From contig DFPA01000061.1 in the NCBI GenBank assembly GCA_002377025.1, positions 1 through 11,718 on the forward strand: a DNA stretch of 11,718 nucleotides, in the 5' to 3' direction. Below are positions 1-6,399 of the stretch, piece after piece (position 1 is the first letter of the stretch; each line of letters begins with the position of its first letter). The stretch comes from Patescibacteria group bacterium UBA3527. Lineage in GTDB: Bacteria; Patescibacteriota; Minisyncoccia; Phycocordibacterales; UBA918. A program made the position numbers and the translations under genes. A model generated the notes under the pieces. It did not search any database. It was not told where the DNA came from and saw only the letters and a program-made list of their open reading frames with translations.

Positions 1-690
1 ATGAAGTCTGAGTTCGTTTCCATTGCTTCACACCAGCTCAGAAGTCCTCTAACATCCATTCGTGGCTATGCTTCTATGATTCTTGAAGGAAGTTACGGCA
101 AGGTTCCAAAGAAAGTTGGAGAGGCTATTGAGCGTATTGCCGAATCGACTCGCTTGATGACGATGTCGGTGGAAGATTACCTCAATGTTTCTCGTATTCA
201 GGCGGGTAATATGAAGTATGAAATAAGTAGATTCAATGTGAATGAGATGGTTGAAAAGGTAGTTGACGGTTTGCGCAGAGAAGCTATGCACGAGGGTTTG
301 TTACTATCGTATGAAAACAAACTGAAAAACTCAGATGGCACAGTGAAGGCCGATGAGGGTAAGGTTAACCAAATACTCCATAACTTAATAGACAATGCAA
401 TGAAATACACGGAGAAAGGTGCCGTCACCGTCATAGTAAGTGACAGTACGAAACCTAAGAGAGTAAACATCTCTGTCAAAGATACCGGTATAGGAATGGA
501 CCCGGAGACCATTGACGACATGTTTGAAAAGTTTGAGCGTGCTGATAACGCAAACTCAGTAAATGTGAGCGGTACCGGACTCGGTCTATATATAGCTCGG
601 AAAATGTCGCAAGATATGGGCGGTGACATCACAGCTACATCTGAAGGTGAAGGAAAAGGATCTACTTTTACACTCTCACTTCCCGTATAG
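1..690 (+). CDS. Sensor histidine kinase, C-terminal part (5' end outside window)
   Basis: This is the kinase core of a two-component sensor: it would autophosphorylate a histidine with ATP and pass the phosphate to a response regulator. In the visible 229 residues the HisKA H-box reads SIASHQLRSPL, with the phospho-acceptor at H11. The HATPase_c domain follows, with the N-box near N128 (HNLIDNAMKYT), G1 box DTGIGM at 161-166, F-box FEKF near 175-178 and G2 box GTGLGL at 191-196. All ATP-binding boxes look intact. The frame is open to base 1, and the H-box sits only 10 residues after the ATG there. Kinases of this class have sensory and usually membrane regions upstream, so this ATG is probably an internal methionine and the gene is partial. 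No response regulator is visible in the window. The signal sensed cannot be inferred from this part. Confidence 0.93.
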   Translation: MKSEFVSIASHQLRSPLTSIRGYASMILEGSYGKVPKKVGEAIERIAESTRLMTMSVEDYLNVSRIQAGNMKYEISRFNVNEMVEKVVDGLRREAMHEGLLLSYENKLKNSDGTVKADEGKVNQILHNLIDNAMKYTEKGAVTVIVSDSTKPKRVNISVKDTGIGMDPETIDDMFEKFERADNANSVNVSGTGLGLYIARKMSQDMGGDITATSEGEGKGSTFTLSLPV

Positions 691-700
691 TTTGGTTATA

Positions 701-735
701 TTGGTAAAAGAGGTTATATCTGCTAATATTCAGTG
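701..735 (+). promoter_or_regulatory. Promoter for trpS operon, probably leaderless
   Basis: A -35-like TTGGTA (701-706) lies 17 nt before a -10-like TAATAT (724-729). The -10 is preceded by TG plus one base (721-723), which is the extended -10 arrangement. The hexamer ends 6 nt before the ATG at 736, so the expected +1 coincides with that A. No Shine-Dalgarno is placed to serve the ATG; the only GAGG-like string (AGAGG at 709-713) is more than 20 nt away. This is the best-formed promoter in the window and it decides the start chosen for trpS. Confidence 0.7.
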
Positions 736-1680
736 ATGGAAAAACAACGTCTTTTTACCGGCTTACAGCCTTCGGGAGATCTCCACATTGGAAATTATTT
801 CGGTGCCTTGAAGCCCTTTCTTGATCTTTATCCGAAGTATGAAAGTTTCCTAATGGTAGCGGATTATCACTCATTGACTTCCTTAAGAGACCCTGACACT
901 CTACAGAGAAACATCCTGAATGTTGTTCGTGACTACATGGCAGTGGGAGTTGATCCTGAAGAAGTTGTTATTTTTAGACAATCTGATAACCCGGATCACA
1001 CTGAGCTGGCATGGGTCCTAAATTGCATGGTTACAGTGCCATTTTTGCAGCAAGGACATGCTTATAAAGACAAAGTAGCGAAAGGACTGGAGCCGAATGT
1101 CGGTCTGTTTACTTATCCCATTCTGCAAGCAGCCGACATTGTACTGTACGACACAGATGTTGTACCGGTAGGCGAGGATCAACGCCAGCATCTAGAGTAC
1201 ACACGAGAAGCAGTGGGTAAATTCAATAGAGCATACAAAGAAACCCTCAAGGAACCGGAAACTGTTATCGTTGAGGGCGTAGGAATTGTGCCTGGTACGG
1301 ATGGTCAAAAAATGAGTAAAAGCTACGGGAACGTCATTCCTCTGTTTGGTGAAAGTAATGAGATCGAGAAGGCAGTCATGAGTATTGTGACCGACTCTGA
1401 AGGTAATATACCTGAGAATGTACTGGCCATTCATAAATTGTTCAGAGACGAAGATGAACTACTTTCTCTATACGAGAAAAACGCTGGTAAATATGGTGAG
1501 CTAAAGAAAATACTATCAGCTGACATAAATTCTTTTATCGAGCCCCTAAAGGCAAAACGAGCAAGGATCACGGATAGTGAAGTCCGGGAGGTACTGGCTG
1601 AAGGCGCAAGGAAGGCAAAAGAGGTCTCTCAGTCAGTTATGGAAAGGGTACGTGATACAATCGGCATAAACTTAAACTAA
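736..1680 (+). CDS. trpS: Tryptophanyl-tRNA synthetase (TrpRS)
   Basis: Class I aminoacyl-tRNA synthetase that activates tryptophan with ATP and charges tRNA-Trp in the cytoplasm. The protein is 314 residues, close to the usual bacterial length of about 330. It opens with the family signature FTGLQPSGDLHIGNYFGAL, whose HIGH-type motif is HIGN at 17-20. The tryptophan-pocket segment is QAADI (131-135), followed by VGEDQRQH (145-152), and the KMSKS loop is intact at 192-196. A GTG directly before the ATG (733) is in frame, but the ATG at 736 matches the family N-terminus and lies at the predicted transcription start. It is the first gene of a probable operon continuing into the AspRS gene after 13 nt. 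No sign of truncation. Confidence 0.97.
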   Translation: MEKQRLFTGLQPSGDLHIGNYFGALKPFLDLYPKYESFLMVADYHSLTSLRDPDTLQRNILNVVRDYMAVGVDPEEVVIFRQSDNPDHTELAWVLNCMVTVPFLQQGHAYKDKVAKGLEPNVGLFTYPILQAADIVLYDTDVVPVGEDQRQHLEYTREAVGKFNRAYKETLKEPETVIVEGVGIVPGTDGQKMSKSYGNVIPLFGESNEIEKAVMSIVTDSEGNIPENVLAIHKLFRDEDELLSLYEKNAGKYGELKKILSADINSFIEPLKAKRARITDSEVREVLAEGARKAKEVSQSVMERVRDTIGINLN

Positions 1681-1692
1681 ACGAACTAAACG
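1675..1692 (+). repeat. Tandem 9-bp duplication at the trpS stop codon
   Basis: AACTAAACG occurs twice in perfect tandem (1675-1683 and 1684-1692). The repeat unit contains the trpS stop, so the duplication supplies a second in-frame TAA at 1687-1689. It fills most of the trpS-aspS gap. It is most simply explained by replication slippage; no function is evident. Confidence 0.85.
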
Positions 1693-1693
1693 T

Positions 1694-3052
1694 ATGGAAA
1701 GAGTATTAATTAAGAACTTACGGAATGAAGTGGGAAACGAAGTTGTTATTGCAGGCAACGTCAAAGTACTTAGAAACCAAAGCAAAATAGCTTTTTTAGA
1801 GATTGAGGATAGAAGTGGACGGGTACAAGGAGTTGTCTTTGCTAAACCGGAAGTGAAGAGCATTTGTGACAATCTCAAAGAGGAGTCTGCTGTCGAAATT
1901 GGTGGAATTGTTAAAGAAAGAGAGGACAGTCAAAAAAACGACAAAGTGGAAAATGGTGATTTGGAGTTGGAAATTACAAGCATCACTATACTGAATGCTT
2001 CAGAGTCACTACCTTTCGAGCTGGATGGTGACATTAATTTAGATACTAATCTGGACAACCGTCCATTAACCCTTAAGCGCCGGCGCGAGAAAGCCATTTT
2101 TAGAGTTCAGAGTACTATCTTATCGGCCTTCAGAAACTTTTTGCTGGAGAATGACTTTGTGGAGTTTCAGGCACCAAAACTAGTTGGCGGAGACGCGGAA
2201 GGAGGAGCTGAAGTATTTAACGTAGATTATTTCAAGGAAGGAAAGGCTTCTTTGGCCACCAGTCCACAGCTGTACAAACAGATTATGGTGGGAGTATTTG
2301 AAAGAGTTTTTGCTGTGGGACAAACATTCAGAGCTGAGAAAAGTGCCACCACCAGACACTTAAGCGAGATAAGCATGCTTGATCTGGAGATGGGATTCAT
2401 TGAAGATCATAGTGACGTAATTGCTCTAGTAAACGGGCTTGTACGACACATCTCAACCACCGTTGCTGATTCTTGTGCTTCTGAGTTGAAAACATTGAAT
2501 ATAGGAGCTCCGTTGACTCCCGAGCAGATTCCAATTATGACCCTGAGAGAAGTGCAAGAAATAATCAAAACACAGCTAGGCAACGATAAAACGGGCGAAC
2601 CTGACCTGGATCCTGAAGATGAACGTTTTATCTGTCAATACGCCAAGGAAAATCTTGCTTCAGACTGGATATTTGTTACACACTATCCTGTTAGCAAGCG
2701 TCCTTTCTACACAGCTGTTGATCCAAACAATAAGGAGCTTACCCTTAGTTTCGATTTGTTATTCAGAGGTCTGGAAATGTGCTCTGGCGGTATGCGAATA
2801 CATAAAAAAGACGAGCTGGTTGGAAAGTTGCAAGCAAAAGGTCTTGATCCGCGGAAATTTGCTTTCTATCTGCAGGCATTTGAATACGGTATTCCTCCTC
2901 ACGGCGGTATCGGTATGGGATTGGAACGGCTTACTATGAAGTTTTGCGGTCTTGAAAATATCCGCGAAGCATCTTTATTCCCACGCGATATGAACAGAAT
3001 TGACACCTTACTATCTAAAGAGAAACAGAATGAAGCTGACAGCAACGAATAA
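1694..3052 (+). CDS. aspS: Aspartyl-tRNA synthetase, archaeal/eukaryotic type, possibly nondiscriminating (AspRS)
   Basis: Class IIb synthetase that charges tRNA-Asp and, if nondiscriminating, also tRNA-Asn with aspartate for later amidation by GatCAB. The 452 residues match the compact archaeal AspRS, not the roughly 590-residue bacterial enzyme with a GAD insertion. An N-terminal OB-fold anticodon-binding domain (about 1-105) precedes the catalytic core. The core shows motif 1 around P161, the aspartate-pocket segments GDAEGGAEVF (166-175) and ATSPQLYKQ (188-196), motif 2 FRAE (212-215), then VTHYP (328-332), SGGMRIH (364-370), and motif 3 GMGLER (407-412). SPQLYKQ separates it from AsnRS and LysRS. 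The usual OB-fold GWV is GNV here (N22). Neither a Shine-Dalgarno nor a -10 precedes the ATG, so translation probably depends on trpS upstream. The nondiscriminating assignment is inference. Confidence 0.92.
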   Translation: MERVLIKNLRNEVGNEVVIAGNVKVLRNQSKIAFLEIEDRSGRVQGVVFAKPEVKSICDNLKEESAVEIGGIVKEREDSQKNDKVENGDLELEITSITILNASESLPFELDGDINLDTNLDNRPLTLKRRREKAIFRVQSTILSAFRNFLLENDFVEFQAPKLVGGDAEGGAEVFNVDYFKEGKASLATSPQLYKQIMVGVFERVFAVGQTFRAEKSATTRHLSEISMLDLEMGFIEDHSDVIALVNGLVRHISTTVADSCASELKTLNIGAPLTPEQIPIMTLREVQEIIKTQLGNDKTGEPDLDPEDERFICQYAKENLASDWIFVTHYPVSKRPFYTAVDPNNKELTLSFDLLFRGLEMCSGGMRIHKKDELVGKLQAKGLDPRKFAFYLQAFEYGIPPHGGIGMGLERLTMKFCGLENIREASLFPRDMNRIDTLLSKEKQNEADSNE

Positions 3053-4430
3053 AAAGTTAGAAGAGATTGGAAAGAAATACACAAGATTGGAGTTGGTGAG
3101 CGGTAAAAATAAGCCAACAGCGTTGCTTATTGGTGCTAACGCGATTTCAGTCCTGCAATTTAGCGCAGCTAACATAAAGAAAATGGACGAGCGTAAGTTC
3201 CGTACTACTCTGAGGAGTATAGTCCTAGCCGCCAAAACTCACAAGATTAAAAGATTGGCACTGGGTATATCTCCCGGAGATTTTCCTTCACTCAAGGAGT
3301 ACGGTGAAAGGTGGTTTTGGCAAACTGTCGCTGAAAACTTTCTGTTGGCGGAATACAGTTTTACCAAATATAAAAGCAACAACGAAAACACTAACGTGCG
3401 GGAAATCCTTCTTTCCGGAGTTGAAGATAAATCTGCAAAAAAAGCACTTCTTAAGGGCGAAACCGTTGCCAAAGCAATGAACCTCACCAGAGATATAGCC
3501 AACACACCTGCTCTGGACATGACGCCGAGTATCTTGGCCACACTGACTAAGAAGACGTTCAGCAACAGCAGAGTGAAGGTGGAAGTACTGGGGGAAGACA
3601 AGCTTCGTAAATTGAACGCCGGGCTTATTTTGGCTGTTGGACAGGGCACTACCGAAGAGTCTAAGTTGATCGTTATGACTTACAACGGCGGCAAGAAAAA
3701 TACTAGACCTTTGGTACTCATCGGCAAAGGTATTACCTATGATACGGGTGGTTTGAATGTGAAGCCGACCGGAGCCATGCACGATATGCATATGGATATG
3801 TCTGGTGGCGCCGCAGTGCTGGGCGCCATGAAGGCTATTTCTGATCTTAAACTGGAGAAAAATGTGATCGGAATTATTCCGGCAGCCGAGAATGCTGTTT
3901 CTGACTCGTCTATGCGTGCAGGTGACATTGTAACCAGCATGAGCGGTAAAACAGTGGAAATCCTGCACACAGACGCAGAAGGCAGGTTGGTTTTAGCTGA
4001 TGCACTAACCTATTCAGGTAAGTTCAAACCGCACACCATTATTGATGTGGCGACCCTAACCGGCGCGTCGCTAGTTGCCCTCGGCCAACATGCCAGCGCG
4101 ATAATGACAAAAAATAATGACCTTGAAGCTAAATTACGTACACTTGGAGAAAAGACCGGAGACCTGGTTTGGCCATTGCCGCTATGGAATGAATACAAGC
4201 AATACTTAAAAAGTGCTCGCGCCGACATCTCTAACATTGCCACCAACTTTTCTCGCTTTGGCGGAACAATTGAAGGAGGAGTTTTTCTTTCGCACTTTGT
4301 CCCCAAGGGTGTAAAGTGGGCACATATTGATATGGCACCGAGGATGGATAGTGTGGCTAGTGACAAACTGGCAAAAGGTGCTACTGGAGAACCTGTCAGA
4401 TTGTTAGTGAAAATTGCTGAAGAAATATGA
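3030..4430 (+). CDS. pepA: Leucyl aminopeptidase, peptidase family M17 (PepA-like)
   Basis: Cytoplasmic two-metal aminopeptidase that removes N-terminal residues from peptides, typically as a hexamer. With the ATG at 3030 it is 466 residues, slightly short for the family. The catalytic domain carries the expected ligands and catalytic residues: K233 and D238 in GKGITYDTGG, K245 in NVKP, D256 in MDMSGG, then D315, E317 and R319 in TDAEGRL. The normally conserved Asn of NTDAEGRL is H313. The N-terminal domain (about 1-140) is divergent, as is common in M17. The start overlaps the end of aspS by 23 nt and has AAAGAG about 7 nt upstream. A TTG at 3000 would add ten residues but lies deeper inside aspS. 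The 3' end overlaps the HD gene by ATGA, implying translational coupling. Confidence 0.93.
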   Translation: MKLTATNKKLEEIGKKYTRLELVSGKNKPTALLIGANAISVLQFSAANIKKMDERKFRTTLRSIVLAAKTHKIKRLALGISPGDFPSLKEYGERWFWQTVAENFLLAEYSFTKYKSNNENTNVREILLSGVEDKSAKKALLKGETVAKAMNLTRDIANTPALDMTPSILATLTKKTFSNSRVKVEVLGEDKLRKLNAGLILAVGQGTTEESKLIVMTYNGGKKNTRPLVLIGKGITYDTGGLNVKPTGAMHDMHMDMSGGAAVLGAMKAISDLKLEKNVIGIIPAAENAVSDSSMRAGDIVTSMSGKTVEILHTDAEGRLVLADALTYSGKFKPHTIIDVATLTGASLVALGQHASAIMTKNNDLEAKLRTLGEKTGDLVWPLPLWNEYKQYLKSARADISNIATNFSRFGGTIEGGVFLSHFVPKGVKWAHIDMAPRMDSVASDKLAKGATGEPVRLLVKIAEEI

Positions 4431-5041
4431 GGCTTGAGGATTTAACAAAGAAAATGATACTTAGTGAAGTAAGTAAGATTCAGTACCTGTATGGACTCAA
4501 GTACGAAATCCGCTACCATCATGATAGAGAAGGGAAGGATTACACCGAGTCCGTAGCCGAGCATGTCTACGGCATGCATATTCTAGCCACTTACTTCTTG
4601 CCACTGGAAGATCCTAACAAAGAGTGGGACTGGCAAAAAATCTATGAGATGATCACTTGGCATGATATAGATGAGGTGGAAACAGGAGACATGATCGGCT
4701 ACCTAAAGACACCAAAAGTCAGATCCAAAGAAGCTAAGGCCATGAAGGTGGTACTTAGTAAATCACCCGACCATCTACGGGCTTATATGACACCCATACT
4801 GGAAGAATACGAAGCGCTTTCATCCTCAGAAGCGAAATTTGTGAAAGCTATAGATAGAGTGGAACCTCTTTTTCACTTGTATAATGAAAGAGGACGAAAG
4901 ACCATGGCTAAGAATCGAACGACTATAGAGCAGTCTGAAAGCTTGAAACAGCCCTACGTACAAGATTTTCCCTTTATTAGAATATTCTCAAATACAGTAA
5001 CATTTGTCATGAAGGAGGAAGGGTACTTTTTTGAGGAGTAG
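4427..5041 (+). CDS. HD-domain phosphohydrolase, YfbR/HDDC2-like
   Basis: A 204-residue metal-dependent phosphohydrolase of the HD superfamily, resembling YfbR-type 5'-deoxynucleotidases. The metal-binding pattern is complete: SVAEH with H46, the HD doublet H79-D80 in TWHDIDEVETGD, and D143 in KAIDRVEP. An Arg near the N-terminus (R29, in EIRY) fits the substrate-binding Arg of the YfbR group. A soluble cytoplasmic protein is expected, with no signal peptide or membrane segment. Its ATG overlaps the pepA stop (ATGA) and it is the last gene before a strong terminator, so it belongs to the trpS-aspS-pepA unit. Substrate is not certain: family knowledge suggests deoxynucleoside monophosphates, but other HDDC2-like enzymes may act on different nucleotides. 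The assignment to the HD family is firm. Confidence 0.88.
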   Translation: MRLEDLTKKMILSEVSKIQYLYGLKYEIRYHHDREGKDYTESVAEHVYGMHILATYFLPLEDPNKEWDWQKIYEMITWHDIDEVETGDMIGYLKTPKVRSKEAKAMKVVLSKSPDHLRAYMTPILEEYEALSSSEAKFVKAIDRVEPLFHLYNERGRKTMAKNRTTIEQSESLKQPYVQDFPFIRIFSNTVTFVMKEEGYFFEE

Positions 5042-5049
5042 AGTAAGTC

Positions 5050-5097
5050 AAAAGAAATACCCATTTAAAGTACCATTTAAATGGGTATTTCTTTTTT
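5050..5097 (+). terminator. Strong intrinsic terminator after the HD gene
   Basis: The arms 5050-5069 and 5076-5095 are perfectly complementary over 20 bp, with a 6-nt loop (5070-5075) and a T-run at 5092-5097. The outer stem is A-rich on the left and T-rich on the right, so it could also terminate transcription from the other direction. It begins 8 nt after the HD gene stop and ends the operon starting at trpS. The string CCATTTAAA occurs in the left arm (5061-5069) and again across loop and right arm (5073-5081). The latter forms its own palindrome CCATTTAAATGG (5073-5084), so an alternative small hairpin is possible. Confidence 0.93.
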
Positions 5098-5103
5098 GTA
5101 AGG

Positions 5104-5116
5104 TAAAATGATGATA
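5104..5116 (+). promoter_or_regulatory. Putative -10 element for scpA, near-leaderless
   Basis: TAAAAT (5104-5109) lies 7 nt before the ATG at 5117, and only 6 nt after the terminator T-run. A promoter is expected here because the terminator should isolate scpA from upstream transcription. No -35 is recognisable; its place would fall inside the terminator's right arm. An AAGG at 5100-5103, 7 nt before the ATG at 5111, is a competing Shine-Dalgarno reading. Confidence 0.45.
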
Positions 5117-5845
5117 ATGCTTAGTAATCCGTCTATTTCTATCAAAACAGAGATTTTTGAAGGTCCTCTGGATCTTCTCATTGATTTGGTTGAGAAGAGA
5201 AAGTTGTTAATTAACGACATATCACTGGCAGCAGTAACTGACGAATACATTGAGAGAGTGGCCATGATGCAGGAAGCATCGCTTCCGAACACATCTCAAT
5301 TTATCGAGCTGGCAGCAACACTGGTACTGATAAAATCAAAATCGCTCTTGCCGGTTCTTGATTTAAGTAAAGAAGAGGAGTCAGCCATCGAGGAACTGGA
5401 GGAGAGACTACGGTTGTATCAAATCTTTAAGACAGCGGCCAAGGACATCCAAACGAACTTTGGCAAGTGTAATCTGCACTATCGAAGACCGCAAAAAAGA
5501 GAAATCCTCTTTACCCCTCCCGCCGACATAACTGTGAAATTTTTGTCTAAGACTATTTTACTACTCACGTCTGCTCTTGAAGTACCGACTGCAAAACCCA
5601 AAGTGCAAGTCAAAGCTACCGTTAGCCTGGAGGAAATGATGAATAAATTGGAAAGCAACTTAAAAACAAGAGCCCGGGTTACTCTCAGTGAATTAATACG
5701 TGGTTACGATGAACCTAAAATTGCAATTGTGGGTTTTTTGGCCGTACTGGAAGCTGTTCGCAACGGCGGACACAGCGTTAGTCAAATTGAGCCCTTTGCG
5801 GATATTTCGCTAGAGTCCAATGAGATTCGTATTCCGCAATATTGA
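5117..5845 (+). CDS. scpA: Segregation and condensation protein A (ScpA, kleisin)
   Basis: Kleisin subunit of the bacterial SMC-ScpAB condensin; it bridges the SMC heads and binds an ScpB dimer to organise and segregate the chromosome. The N-terminal signature is clear: EIFEGPLDLLIDLVEKRKL, then NDISLAAVTDEYI and the helix ATLVLIKSKSLLP. A Glu-rich helical middle follows, and the C-terminal winged helix ends in LIRGYDEPKIAIVGFLAVLEAV and the QIEPF strand. At 242 residues it is a normal ScpA. Three in-frame ATGs lie close together (5108, 5111, 5117). I prefer 5117 because it sits at the expected transcription start, but 5108 or 5111 would add only three or two residues. The gene opens a new unit after the terminator. 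scpB starts 15 nt downstream, the usual partner order. Smc itself is not in the window. Confidence 0.95.
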   Translation: MLSNPSISIKTEIFEGPLDLLIDLVEKRKLLINDISLAAVTDEYIERVAMMQEASLPNTSQFIELAATLVLIKSKSLLPVLDLSKEEESAIEELEERLRLYQIFKTAAKDIQTNFGKCNLHYRRPQKREILFTPPADITVKFLSKTILLLTSALEVPTAKPKVQVKATVSLEEMMNKLESNLKTRARVTLSELIRGYDEPKIAIVGFLAVLEAVRNGGHSVSQIEPFADISLESNEIRIPQY

Positions 5846-5847
5846 GA

Positions 5848-5859
5848 TATAATGGTTCT
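5848..5859 (+). promoter_or_regulatory. Consensus -10 box for leaderless scpB
   Basis: A perfect TATAAT (5848-5853) begins two bases after the scpA stop and ends exactly 6 nt before the ATG at 5860. The predicted +1 is the A of that ATG. No recognisable -35 lies at 16-18 nt spacing, and no Shine-Dalgarno precedes the start. It also decides the scpB start: an in-frame TTG at 5842 would lie upstream of the -10 box. Confidence 0.65.
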
Positions 5860-6399
5860 ATGAGCAAGGAAAATTTAAGGCTGGATCAAATTATTGAAGG
5901 TGTACTCTTTGTTAAAGGAGATCCTGTTAAACGAACCGACTTGGCAAAATGGTTGGGAAAGAGCATGGAGAGCGTGAACGAAGCTTTGGAAGTACTCAGG
6001 AGCAGACTCAATGCGTCCGGTCTTACCTTGGTAGAAACTGAATCAGAATTGCGATTGGCAACACGGCCCGAGCTCAACGACTTATTTAGGAACCTGGTAA
6101 ATAGTGAACAAAACGAGAGTATTGGTCAGGCAGGGTCGGAAACATTAGCTATCATTCTCTACAAAGGACCGATAACCCGATCCGAAATTGACCACATAAG
6201 AGGTGTTAATTCTAACTATATATTGCGCCAACTAACCATGAGAGGTCTCGTTGAAAAAAGAAGCAACGGAACAAAAACGTCTTACCAAGTAACCGCTGAT
6301 TTACTTGGTCATCTGGGTATATCCACAAAAAGTGAATTGCCAAACTATGATGCTGTTTTGGATAGACTAGAAGCTTATCAGGCTAATCAAGAAGAATGA
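5860..6399 (+). CDS. scpB: Segregation and condensation protein B (ScpB)
   Basis: Winged-helix partner of ScpA in the SMC condensin complex; ScpB dimers bind the ScpA middle region. The 179 residues fit the family (about 170-200). The N-terminal wing begins LDQIIEGVLFVKGDPVKRTDL and runs to about residue 75. The C-terminal wing carries the strongest signature, SETLAIILYKGPITRSEID, then IRGVNSNYILRQLTMRGLVEK. The tail after about 160 is acidic and probably disordered. The start at 5860 (MSKENLRLDQ) fits family N-termini and the TATAAT placement. The gene overlaps the carboxypeptidase gene by ATGA, so the two are probably translationally coupled, although they belong to different processes. Confidence 0.95.
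   Translation: MSKENLRLDQIIEGVLFVKGDPVKRTDLAKWLGKSMESVNEALEVLRSRLNASGLTLVETESELRLATRPELNDLFRNLVNSEQNESIGQAGSETLAIILYKGPITRSEIDHIRGVNSNYILRQLTMRGLVEKRSNGTKTSYQVTADLLGHLGISTKSELPNYDAVLDRLEAYQANQEE

Noticed and set aside
733..735. GTG start for trpS
   Set aside because: The adjacent ATG at 736 is the better codon and coincides with the predicted transcription start. The difference is one residue.
3000..3029. TTG start for the M17 aminopeptidase, ten residues upstream
   Set aside because: The ATG at 3030 has a weak AAAGAG upstream and a smaller overlap with aspS. The extra residues match nothing recognisable.
1694..3052. LysRS or AsnRS as identity of the class IIb synthetase
   Set aside because: The GGAEVF and SPQLYKQ segments, with SGGMRIH and GMGLER, match archaeal-type AspRS rather than LysRS or AsnRS.
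3288..3968. Long open frame on the minus strand within the aminopeptidase gene
   Set aside because: It lies wholly antisense to a gene with a complete set of catalytic motifs, and its translation is rich in His, Arg and Cys without a recognisable domain. It is a shadow frame.
5842..5859. TTG start for scpB at 5842
   Set aside because: It would lie upstream of and across the TATAAT box, and would add residues not typical of ScpB. The ATG at 5860 fits both the promoter and the family.
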